64,000 bases of DNA from Helichrysum umbraculigerum (lineage: Eukaryota; Streptophyta; Magnoliopsida; Asterales; Asteraceae), in assembly GCA_949592205.1 (NCBI GenBank), contig CATIUR010000001.1, positions 45,959,001 through 46,023,000 of the forward strand. Reading direction: 5' to 3'. The position numbers were made by a program, and so were the translations under genes. Below the pieces are notes generated by a model, which worked only from the letters and a program-made list of their open reading frames with translations, did no database searches and was not told where the DNA came from. Positions 1 through 9,394 of the stretch are shown in pieces (the stretch's first letter is position 1; each line of letters opens with the position of its first letter).

Positions 1-190
1 TTCTACGAGCACTTTTAAAGCATAATACCTTGAAATTATACTTAGATTATCTCATTATGATCTTCAGGTAATTACGATCTCGTGGATATAAAGAACGATG
101 AAAACGGAGCTAGAACGAAGAAGATAGGCCAAAACAAGTTACGATCCAGCACGCAAGACCTACGATCCAGTGCACAAGACCACGACCAAG

Positions 191-310
191 GGGATACCAC
201 CCCACAGGGGCTGTATACCCCCCCTTAGGGGCCGTATACCCCCCTTATGGGGCCGTATACCCCCCTTTTGGGGCCGTATACCCCCCTTTTGGGGTGGTAT
301 ACCCCCTCTA
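191..310. repeat. tandem array with GTATAC cores in U3
   Basis: About five imperfect units of roughly 20 bp, each a run of Gs, then a CCGTATACC core, then a run of Cs and Ts. The array ends about 150 bp upstream of the TATA box, where LTR enhancers usually sit. The same array is present at 50609-50727. Confidence 0.85.
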
Positions 311-459
311 TGGTGCCGGATTTCACCCCGTTTGCTACCGAATACGCCCTATTTACTACCGAATACGCCCCTTTTGGTGTCGAATTTTATAGCTCGAGGG
401 TGTATTTCAGTATAAAATTGGGAGCGAGGGTGTTGAATGTAAATTTGTATCTTGAAAGC

Positions 460-469
460 CTATAAATAG
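460..469 (+). promoter_or_regulatory. TATA box of B-family LTR
   Basis: CTATAAATAG followed by AGG and a CT-rich leader. The identical motif lies in every Athila-like LTR of the window (4351, 14222, 47692, 50878, 63964), so it is the likely core promoter. Confidence 0.75.
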
Positions 470-689
470 AGGCTTCACCTCCTCATTTCTCATCACCTCT
501 CACCAACAACATTTCACACACTACACACTTTCTCTCACTAGATTAGTTAGTAGCTTTCTCTCTCTAACACTACTCTTAGGAGTTAGAGGAGAAATAGTAG
601 GAGGGGTTGCTTTGTAATATTCGTTGGAGATACTTTGGGAAGTGCTTTTGTAATAGCGGAGGCTCTACTCGTTGTAATCTTTCAGCTTA

Positions 690-1304
690 TGTCACACCCC
701 CTATTTCATGGCTTGCGGAAGCGATTGTTTTGGGGCGTGACTAATCAATAAACAAAGCACCAAGATATACAGTGAACGACTCTACATGAGACATTGGAAA
801 AATTGTACATTACATTAATACTCCAAAGTACATAACCACTAATACATAAGTAATGCCGTAAAGTCTTCAAATAGCTACATGCATGTGACTCGGGCTAATA
901 AGTAGAACCTACTGGGCCATCCTACTATATCTGCATACCTGAGAATGCATTACTAAAAGCGTCAACCAAAAGGTTAGTGAATCTCACAGGTTTGTAGTAA
1001 GTAAATCAATTGAACACAATATTAGTACAACAGTTTAACAAAAGCAGTAAAGTAATAAATGTATTTGTACAATTTAAGTAAAGCAGTAAGGGTGATTGTA
1101 CGTATGTAATCAGTCAGTAATCAATCATTGCGTAAATCCAATAAAGTAGTAACCCATGGTAGTAAGCAGGTAGTAGTCTGTAATCAATCATTGCAAAAAT
1201 GCAATAGGGTAGTTGATATACATTGCTGTGAGCATCATTGTCGAAGCTTAACAAGTCTGTAATTTGCCCCCGTGAGTGCTAATCCAAAAACACTCATATG
1301 AAAT
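690..1304 (-). repeat. Partial LTR of the non-autonomous Tekay-like element
   Basis: It begins TGTCACACCC directly after GCTTA and follows the LTR at 51108 for about 615 bp, then stops abruptly after an AAAT at 1301-1304. From there the sequence is unrelated to that LTR. The full LTR is about 3.3 kb, so roughly 2.7 kb is missing. It is on the minus strand relative to element polarity, judged from the complete copy at 51108-59182. No ORF. Confidence 0.85.
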
Positions 1305-1726
1305 AAGCTAATCATATTCATGAAATAAAGAAGAGAGATATAAATTAAACCTGAATAAGTATTACAGACAAATCTTCATGACCCAACATCTCGGAGTGAC
1401 TCCATACAAATGCTATGACTACCGCTATGCTAACCTAGCTTGTCTACTAGCTTAACTCTAGAGAGAGAAAGCTAGAGAGAGACTCTAGAGAGAGAAACAA
1501 AGAGTGTGTGAGAGAGAGAAGAGAGGAATGAGAGGTGTGAGGTTCAATTTGGTGCCCATTTCAACGTATTTTCAACCCTTTTCGTATAGTTTTGGAAAGT
1601 CCTTCAAGTTTTCACCTTTATAACAAAATGTGATGAATAATGATGTTTTAATAATATTTTTGTTATAAAAGGCCTAAATATGGGGTCAATAATGTAGTTA
1701 AAAATGTGACTTTTTGCACTACATCA
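1305..1726 (-). repeat. Inverted, internally deleted Athila-like LTR fragment
   Basis: Read on the minus strand from 1726 it starts TGATGTAGTGCAAAAAGTCA, the LTR start typical of this superfamily (compare 63273). It resembles the U3 of the 3' LTR of B for about 150 bp, then jumps to a CT-rich leader like the one that follows the TATA box. The array and TATA box are absent, so the middle has been lost. Its terminus at 1726 abuts coding sequence of E0, which suggests insertion into E0 ORF1. No target duplication is visible. Confidence 0.65.
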
Positions 1727-2322
1727 CCAGCACCGATTATTCTCCTGTCTCACAAACAAAGATAAATCGTTATGTTACGGCCCTGATTAAGGAACTCGAA
1801 TATTGGATTGAAAGAAACCCTATTAAACCTGTCTCGATTGCTGTAGATATTCCATTCTTTGCTGATCTTGCTTCTTATTTGATTAACGAATTGAGAGTTA
1901 TTTTTCCTGAATCGACTAAGGAAGCTATTGAGTCTGCTTTCTTTGCAAAAAGGAAGGAGCTTCGTATCCAGCTAATTCAGTTATTTCAACAGACTAGATT
2001 TCCGTTTACAGTTCAACAAAAGATTCACATCAGGGTACTTTCGCAAGTGATATAAACTACTCACGGAAACCTAGATTCTAACGAAGAAACATAATTTCTA
2101 AAAGTCTTAGGAAAATTATTCTTTGATCTATGTTATTTAGATTCAGGATTCAGGGACGGTATTTCAAACCCAAAGAAGGTAAAACGAGAGTTTAACCGTT
2201 TTGTTGATGCATTGCTACAACTAGGTCAGGAAGAAAGAGAATTCTTAACTGAATTTGAGCGATACTATATTAATCCTGCCAACTTAATTTACAATGTCAT
2301 CCGAGCTGTTAAAGGTACGTTT
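1727..2322 (+). pseudogene. E0 ORF1 remnant (old copy of the E1 ORF1 family)
   Basis: This aligns from its first base with codons near residue 263 of the intact ORF at 6250-7617 and runs to that ORF's end, including the shared stretches STDY, PFTxQQK and NRFVDALL. The N-terminal half is missing because an inverted LTR abuts it. The frame is broken by TAA at 2053-2055 and again near 2090. Protein similarity to the younger copies is clearly lower than between those two copies, so this copy is older. A GGTACGT splice-donor-like site at 2314-2320 follows the coding end, as in the younger copies. No known domain recognised. Confidence 0.8.
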
Positions 2323-3644
2323 ATCTCTCGCCACACCTTTATCTTTGTTTGAAGCTTCAACCGTATCCAAGAATGTCATCTTGGACACTGACAGGTAAAG
2401 CGGGAAAGTCTGGTAAGGACGAGCTCTCATCCTTAATAGAGCGCTCTTGGGAGGCACCCCAAGCCTATCTAGGATTAGTAATAATAATAAGTTTAATTAG
2501 TAGTTAATTTATCATTTTAAAGTTTCCTTAGAAACCAAAGAAAGCGTTCTTTATTCTTTAATTCGCGCGATTCGTGTCTGTCCAAACTTTTTCAAAAATT
2601 TAACAAAGTTTTATTTTAAAATTTTGGTAAATTAATTTTGGACTTGTTTTAAAATTTAAAGAACACAAAAATATTGTTTCGTTTTAAATAAACTCGTTTC
2701 ATTTGAACGCAAGAAACTTTTCGCGCGCAATTTAAAACACAATTTAAATTCGCGAAAACTTTTTATAAAGATTCGTATTTACTTTCGGTTACTTTATTAA
2801 AAAACTTAGAACCTTTCGAAAACCAATCGTACGTATCGTATCTTTCATTTTTAAAATCAAAACGTATTTAAACCAAGAAGATGTGGCTTCACATACAAAC
2901 AAAAAGTCAAAAAGTCAAAATTTTCTCTCCCCTTCTTCTTCCCAAAGCCGACGGCTTCACCATCACCATCCCAAATCTTCAATTTTTCCACCATTTTTGA
3001 TGATTCAAAGCTTCACATTCTTCATTTAATCATCTCTTGTGCGTACATAACATCGTTTCATCACTTGCAACGTAATTCCTAACTCATATCTTTAAATTTC
3101 ATGAACTTTTAAAAAGTTAGGGTTTCAAGCTTTGATCTATGAAATCTATGGTGAAAACTTGTGTTTTATAGTTCAAAGGTGTTCTTGCATAGTTGCCAAA
3201 CATGATTACATGCTTGATTGAGAAGATTACTTGATGATTTGTGATTTTGAAATACAAGTGTTGACTTTGAAAGGTCAAATTTGCCAGATTTGTTGACTTT
3301 TGATAGTTAGTAGCTTGTATTAACTTATTTTGATTGATTCATGCTTTGTATGATTAGTTAAACATAATTACATTGATTGCTAGCACTATATGCATGGTTT
3401 TCAGGATTTTTGGAAGTTAAAGTAAGCATATTGTGGTTTAAATTAACCTAGCGTCACACTTTATTTCTAAATCTATTATTTTAGAGATGTCTACATTTGA
3501 TTAAATCATGATAAGTTTCTTAGATTTCCAAGAAAACTAAAAGTTAGCTTTTGGTCCTTTGAACGTTTTTTTAATTTTCACCACTTTAATAAAGTATTGG
3601 ATATTAATTTTAAACGTGACCATCACATTTGAGCTACCGCCATT
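2323..3644 (+). other. E0 non-coding region downstream of ORF1
   Basis: No convincing ORF. It is alignable by eye with 7628-8960 of E1 internal-1, including a block with AGGCACCCCAAGCCTATCTA. It has AT-rich, T-rich and TTGACTTT-rich stretches and may be an intron between ORF1 and ORF2. The homology breaks at 3644, where E1 inserted, and resumes at 49426. Confidence 0.75.
3640..3644. repeat. Target site duplication CCATT (left) of E1
   Basis: CCATT lies directly before the E1 LTR start and directly after the last E1 LTR at 49421-49425. Removing E1 and one copy restores continuity with the matching E0/E1 internal sequence near 8960. Confidence 0.95.
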
Positions 3645-4180
3645 TGATGTGACCCAAAAAGTCATGTTTTCAAGTACTTATTTCTGCACTTTTTTGGACT
3701 ATTCTTTGATGAAAACATTTCAAAACAATCATTTATCATCATAAATCATCAAGATAGTCTAAATACGGGCGTTGCCACAAAAATCAATAAAAACATCCAT
3801 TTTGCACGCAAACCGAGGCGAAAACTATCACCTTAAATATTCCATTCTTGATTATCCTATCGAAGTAGATCTTAATGCATATTTTATGACTCAATAGGAA
3901 AATCCAAGATCGGTGGTGAAGGAATCAAGAGAAACGGGTGAAGAACGAAGAAGATATGCAGTCTAGAAGCCCGCCGATCGTCATCCGGAACACGCAAAAG
4001 TCAAACACTTCCAAATTTGGCAAACTCAGTGTCATTAAAAGCGTAACGGAAAAACGAAGCCAACGGCGCAAGAATCAAGCAAATCGGAGCCCAAACGAAG
4101 AAGATACGGACGAACCAAGCAACCGAGAAACAAGCGGAGGCCAAACCAAGCACCAACCCCCCCCCCCCCCTGCCCACCTA

Positions 4181-4240
4181 GGTACCGTATACGGTACCCT
4201 AGGTACCGGATACGGCCCTTGGGGTGCCGTATACGGGGCC
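4181..4240. repeat. GTATAC / GGATAC palindromic repeats in E1 U3
   Basis: Repeated CCGTATACGG and GGTACC cores with short spacers lie 110-170 bp upstream of the TATA box. Each core is self-complementary. Equivalent copies in LTR2 and LTR3 differ by point mutations, including a damaged core at 47530. Confidence 0.75.
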
Positions 4241-4350
4241 TGGTGGCTTGTGAGGTGCCGTTTGCCCCCCCTTGGTCCGATACCCCCCGTATGCGCTTTG
4301 ATGCTTGTTCTTCATGCTTTGTGACTTGTACCAAGCTTCCTACTCTTTCC

Positions 4351-4360
4351 CTATAAATAG
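4351..4360 (+). promoter_or_regulatory. TATA box of E1 LTR1
   Basis: CTATAAATAG at the expected place between U3 and a CT-rich transcribed leader. The same motif lies at 14222-14231 in LTR2 and 47692-47701 in LTR3. Confidence 0.75.
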
Positions 4361-5520
4361 AGGGCCTCCTCACTCATTTCAAAACACACCTTACACCTTT
4401 CATTTCACACACTTCTCTTTCTCTCTCTAGAATTCTCTCTCTAGCACTACTCTTAGGAGTTAGAGGAGAATTGTTCTTGTAGTTAGTTCTCTCTCTAGTT
4501 TCTCTCTCTAGCACTACTCTTAGGAGTTAGAGGAGAACTAGAGAGATATAAGTTAGCGGTTAGAGCTAGAGGAAAGTTGTAATTGGGTAATCAAGCTGTA
4601 GCAAGGTTATTCAAGTCAGACTGTTGTAATCCTCACTATTACTCTTCTAATCCGGTGATATTATCTTACTTTCTTACTGTTATAATGTTTACTTTGCATA
4701 TTGTTTCAGTACGATTTATGATTGTTGCCATGCTGATTAGCTAGATTAATATGTGATTGTTGGAATGTAGATGTTAGGATTAGGGATGATGTTTAATTAA
4801 TATATCTTATATATGATTGGTAGTTGTTATGCTGCATACATGTTTAGACTTATCCTGGATGTAGATTTAATTAATCACCCTTTCTGGTCTCTCACGTGAC
4901 TGTTGCCTTAGGATAGGATCTGATCAACCCTAACTACGAATACACAGTTATCTCCTATTTGTATGAAACTGTGAGATCGCCATAACACGTCAGAATACTT
5001 GGTATAGCGTTGGAAATACCGCTGGTAGAGTACAAATACGTGGAAGCCAAGGAAATGCCGGTGGCCTATCTCACCGTGGATTACCTGGAAGCAACCCTTC
5101 CAGACACGGGTCTAGGTCTTGTTAAGCCGTGAAAATACTATAGTACACCGTTAAACTACCTCTGGTTATAAAGCTGTGTAAAGATACAATAGGTCTTTAA
5201 AACACCGTAGATATACCTAGGGTTAGATTACTGTGGAAAATAAGGTACACTATACACTGTACGCATGCCTAGGGATGAACGACCGATTGTAAAGGAGGAT
5301 CTAATCCATGACGGAAGTATTAAGAACTTAAACAGATAAAACATGAGTTAGGAAATGAAAGCAAGGATGCCGGCTGTGTTCCCAGATGCTTAAAACCCCT
5401 AAACTCTGCTTAACCGATAGTTTAACTTATTCAGCATACAACCAGTATCACTCTGTTATAAATGGATAGACATAGGTGTTAAGAAAGGTCAGTGTTGTGG
5501 ACTATTGCCTTATTCCTTAA

Positions 5521-5650
5521 CCCCATTCAGAGGGTCGCTTGGTCTCCGAAAGAGACGGTGAGGTGGGTCTGAAGACAGTCCCATCTGATCAGAATCAGGA
5601 TAACCTAGGATTCAGTGACATATGCTTTAGGGTTACACCTAGACGTAGGG
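5521..5650 (+). other. Conserved R-U5 leader block with hairpin and palindrome
   Basis: It contains a GTCTC-CGAAA-GAGAC hairpin (5542-5556) and the palindrome CTGATCAG (5585-5592), followed by AACCTAGGATTCAGTGACAT. A recognisable relative of the second half lies in the B LTR near 60300-60350, although the U3 regions of the two families barely match. A structured RNA signal such as packaging or dimerisation is possible; that is inference. Confidence 0.45.
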
Positions 5651-6086
5651 TCCTAGCGTTTACACCGACTGTTTAGAAGATTCTTAACCAGAGTAATCAC
5701 CTATCATCTATATAATATCATCCCGAAATCCTAATCGTCGAAGTTTCAGCAATCACTCTCTACCTGCTGCTTATATTCTCGTTTACTTTTATGCATTTTA
5801 ATTTCTGTCTTTAGATTAGATTAGATTAAACCAAAACCCATACCTACCTTGTTTTAAACCCATCCTATTGTCAAGTTATCTTTGGTAGGTTCCAATTCAA
5901 TTCAATTCGTTCCGATTTTGGACGACACTCGAGTTATACTTGCCGCTTTACCCACAAGGTAGGTAGCTTGCATAGTTTGAGCCCAGCAAATATAAATTTT
6001 TAAAACCGTTCACGCGTCTCGGTAGCCGTCGGTTCAACGACCCGGATTCTAAAACCCGACCGACCGCTGGGACCGCGACAAGTTTT

Positions 6087-6105
6087 TGGCGCCGCTGCCG
6101 GGGAT
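6087..6105 (+). other. Primer binding site, tRNA-Asp, E1 internal-1
   Basis: TGGCGCCGCTGCCGGGGAT starts 7 bases after the LTR end. It is complementary to the 3' end of plant tRNA-Asp apart from one position, the usual primer of Athila/Tat elements. The same site lies after LTR2 (15957) and after the B LTR (60822). Confidence 0.9.
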
Positions 6106-6249
6106 CGGTTTCGTCAAGAATTGAATTCTGCCTTAGATAATTAACTTTAGGAGATCCTTCCCTAAGATTATCATTACTTAGGAAGTTAATCGCTTTATTA
6201 GTTAGATAACTTAGTTCTTAAACCCTAGAAAATACATAAAAATTAGAAA

Positions 6250-7617
6250 ATGAAAAACCCTAATTCTCCTTCAAACCCCATCTCTCCACTCAATCAAATG
6301 ATGACGGATGAGATGACGGTTTTGGAAGATGCGGAATTCTTTGACTGTCCAGAGTATGAGTCAAACTTCTCTGACGTTAGAGAAATCTGTGTTAACTATG
6401 AAGTTGAGAACCCAAAAATATCGAGCTTAGACTTAGGTTTTGATAAATCTCAACAGAAGATTCCAACTTCTGTTACTGTTGCTTTAAGTGGTCAACCCAT
6501 ACTTGACCCTGAGATTCTGTCAATCTTGTCTAGGTATCCACACTATATTAGACCTGCTACTTTACCTGATGATGAACCATTTGGAATCGAAGTGTTCTTC
6601 TATCCACCCATGCCTTGGATGGATTTGAATGAACGTCTTCATTGTTTAGATGAATACTTTGAGTACGATCTCCCAGATATTTTGCGAGCCCACCCCACTA
6701 CACTTTATTCAAGTGTTGTTGAGGAAGAGTGTCTCCAGTATCAGGTTGAGAATGAACTTAGGATAGAAACACCAACCCGATTAAACACTGAATCTAGGAA
6801 TCATCTACCCGAATCAGAAACAGACCATCACTTAGGAAATTCTCGAAAGCCCAATAGGAGGATAGATATCCATGCCAAATTTCTGAAATATCTTAAGATA
6901 TCTGATTTTCCATTTACATTTGAGCAGAGAAAGACCTTTGTTGAGATTGATAGAATAATTAGACTTCTTCGTGCTAAACAGAGTCGAAAAGACGAGCTAT
7001 TGTTAAAATCGGAATTAGATCTTTTAATGGATTTACTTGCCAGCACCGATTATCCCTCTGATTCACAACCTAGGATTAATCGTTATGTTGCGTTCCTGAT
7101 TGACGAGCTTGAATTTTGGATAGAAAGAAGCCCTATCAATTCTAACATGATTCTTGCAGATATTCCATTCTTTGTTGATCCTGCTACTTATTTAATTAAT
7201 GAGCTTAGAGCTATTTTTCCCGAATCAACTGAGGAAGCTATGGACGCTGCTTTCTTTGCAAAAAGAAAACAGATCCATACCCAGCTAATCCAGTTATTCC
7301 AAAAAACCAAATTCCCGTTTACTAACCAACAGAAGATTTATATCAAAGAACTTTCGCAAGCAGTTCACACTACTTACGGAAACCCCGATTCTTCTGAGGA
7401 AACGGAATTTGTGGATTTACTTTCAAAACTGCTCTATGACCTGTCTTATTTAGATACAGGATTTAGGGATGGCATTTCAAACCAGAAAAAGGTGAAACGG
7501 GAATTTAATCGTTTTGTCGATGCATTGTTAAAACTCAGTCAGGAAGAACGAGAATTCTTAACAGAATTTGAACGGTATTTCATAAATCCTGCTGATTTAG
7601 TTTACTATGTCATCTGA
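6250..7617 (+). CDS. E1 ORF1, 455-aa protein of unknown function with a tandem domain
   Basis: It occupies the gag position, 145 bp after the primer site, and starts at the ATG of MKNPNSPSNP. I do not recognise the family: there is no zinc knuckle, DTG/DSG protease or RT motif. The N-terminal 200 residues are acidic and polar. The C-terminal half appears to be a duplicated domain: a block from about residue 211 (FPFTFEQRK) and another from about residue 344 (FPFTNQQKI) share spacing and helical, charged character, each ending in an NRYVAFLIDEL or NRFVDALLKL type segment. The TGA that ends it sits where internal-2 and E0 have CGA, so the original frame ran a few codons further to a donor-like GGTACGT at 7627. 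A damaged second copy is at 16120. Confidence 0.8.
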   Translation: MKNPNSPSNPISPLNQMMTDEMTVLEDAEFFDCPEYESNFSDVREICVNYEVENPKISSLDLGFDKSQQKIPTSVTVALSGQPILDPEILSILSRYPHYIRPATLPDDEPFGIEVFFYPPMPWMDLNERLHCLDEYFEYDLPDILRAHPTTLYSSVVEEECLQYQVENELRIETPTRLNTESRNHLPESETDHHLGNSRKPNRRIDIHAKFLKYLKISDFPFTFEQRKTFVEIDRIIRLLRAKQSRKDELLLKSELDLLMDLLASTDYPSDSQPRINRYVAFLIDELEFWIERSPINSNMILADIPFFVDPATYLINELRAIFPESTEEAMDAAFFAKRKQIHTQLIQLFQKTKFPFTNQQKIYIKELSQAVHTTYGNPDSSEETEFVDLLSKLLYDLSYLDTGFRDGISNQKKVKREFNRFVDALLKLSQEEREFLTEFERYFINPADLVYYVI

Positions 7618-7627
7618 GCTCTCCGAG

Positions 7628-9394
7628 GTACGTTTATTTCCCGCTATACCTTGTCTCTATCCAAAGCATCAACTGTATCCAACAGTGTCATCTCGGACAC
7701 TATCCGGTAAAGCAGTAAGTCTGATATGGACGAGCTTTCGTCTTTAACAAAGCGCTCTTGGGAGGCACCCCAAGCCTATCTAGGTTAATTAATATTTGTT
7801 AGTATTAATTTTAGTTTAAATTAATTTTTCGTTTTAAAGCTTTCGTTTAAAAATCAAGAAAACATCCTTTAAACTTTAAACTCGCGCAATTTGCGTAAGT
7901 TCGAACTTTTCAGAAAAATTTAACAAAGTTTTAATTTTAAAATTTTGGTAAATTTATTATGATTTGTTTTAAAGTTTAAAGTACATAAAAATATTGTTTC
8001 GTTTTTAAATAAACTCGTTTCAGTTTAAACGCAAAGAACTTTTTCGCACGCAATTTGAAATACAATTTTAATTCGCGAAAACTTTTTATAAAGATTCGTA
8101 TTTACTTTTGGTTACTTTATTAAAAATCTTAAAACATTTCGAAAACCAATCGTACGTATCGTATCTTTCGCGTTTTAAATCGAAACGTATTTAAACCAAG
8201 AGGAGGGGATTCACTAACAAACAAAAAGTCAAAAAATCAAAAAATTCTCTCCTCCTTCTTCCCCAAAACCCACGGCTTTCCATCTCCATCACCAAACCTT
8301 CATTTTTCCACCATTTTTTGATGATTTAAAGCTTCAAGTTCTTCATTTTATCATCTCTCTTGCATACATAACATCATTTCATCACTTGCAAGGTAATTCC
8401 TAACTCAAATCTTTAAATTTCATTAACTTTTTAAAAGTTAGGGTTTCAACTTTTGATCTATGAAATCCATGGTGAAAACTTGTGTTTTATGGTTCAAGAG
8501 TGTTCTTGCATAGTTGCTTGACATGATTACATGCTTGATTGAGTAGATTACTTGATAAATTGTCACTTTGATCTTCAAGTGTTGACTTTAAGTTGTCAAA
8601 GTTGCTAGATTTGTTGACTTTTGGTAACTAGTAGATTGTTTTGACTTGTTTTGATTAATTCATGCTTACTATGATTTAATAAACATGTTTACATGATTGC
8701 TAGTTTATTTTGAATGATCTATAGGATTATTGAAAGTTAAAGTAAGCACGTTGTGATTAAAAATTAACTAAGTATCATACATTATTTTAAATATTCAATT
8801 TTTTAATGATACTTGAGTTAATTAAATCATGGCAAGTTTCTTAGATTTTCAATAATTCATTAGTTAGCTTTTGGTCCTTGAATATTTTAATTATTCACCA
8901 CCTTAATTAATAAAGTGATTGAATATTTTTAATGTGACCATCACACGTAAGCTACCGTCATTCATTTATCAAAATCTTTAAATCTTGCAAAATTAACCGA
9001 ATAAGTTAACACGTGTCTTTAACCATATGGTATTTGCATAAATAAATTAGTTTATGCTCTTTTTGGTTCACTTGATGTATTTGAGGTAATTACATGATTA
9101 AGCTCACTTAGATTAAGTTGCCATGAATGAAAGTAAAAATATTAGCTAGTTGTTTGAAATGACGAGTTTACTTAGATTAAACGCTAGTATTATTGTTGCT
9201 TTAATACCCTTGGAATAGGTTAGACACTTATGGTTGCGAAAATTGCGGATTGAGGATTGGTTAGGCCTAGGTTTAGTTTAAAATAAATTGTGGATTTATT
9301 CATATTTTAAAGCCTACATTTCCAATTTTTGTTTAAAATTTGGAAATGTACTTAGCAATTTGTATTACTTATGCATCTCATTTTCTTGTCACAG
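7628..9394 (+). other. Non-coding stretch between ORF1 and ORF2, possible intron
   Basis: It begins with a strong donor-like GAG/GTACGT just after ORF1 and ends with TTTTCTTGTCACAG immediately before the ORF2 ATG. Both signals are kept in internal-2 and in the older E0 copy. In between there is AT-rich DNA without a long ORF. Joining the two sites directly leaves phase 1 and would not fuse ORF1 to ORF2 in frame, so ORF2 would need its own start or another donor. Confidence 0.5.

Larger units (their letters stand above)
1..689 (+). repeat. Athila-like LTR fragment (B family, U3 and start of R)
   Basis: This stretch matches 50420-51107 almost base for base, with a few substitutions and a one-base length difference. 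It is the inner part of the B-family LTR: a tandem GTATAC-containing array, a TATA box at 460-469, then a CT-rich leader. The LTR start lies left of the window. It ends with GCTTA immediately before a foreign LTR that begins TGTCACACCC, exactly as at 51103-51107. The long translations that can be read here only reflect the short tandem repeats. Confidence 0.85.
3645..6080 (+). repeat. E1 LTR1 (5' LTR)
   Basis: About 2.4 kb, from TGATGTGACCC to GACCGCGACA, TG...CA ends. U3 contains a long variable C tract near 4157-4171, GTATAC-type palindromic repeats at about 4181-4240 and a TATA box at 4351. After the TATA box a CT-rich leader carries a duplicated block around TAGCACTACTCTTAGGAGTT. About 1.7 kb then follow before the primer site, an unusually long R-U5. 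The ORF readable at 3938-4324 is U3 sequence with no codon-level support and is not called. Confidence 0.93.

Noticed and set aside
170..465. Two overlapping ORFs with Pro/Trp-rich repeats (also at 50589)
   Set aside because: They are translations of the short GTATAC tandem array in an LTR; more than one frame stays open because of the repeat.
4157..4171. Long C run as a functional element
   Set aside because: Length differs among the three LTRs; best explained by slippage or sequencing uncertainty.
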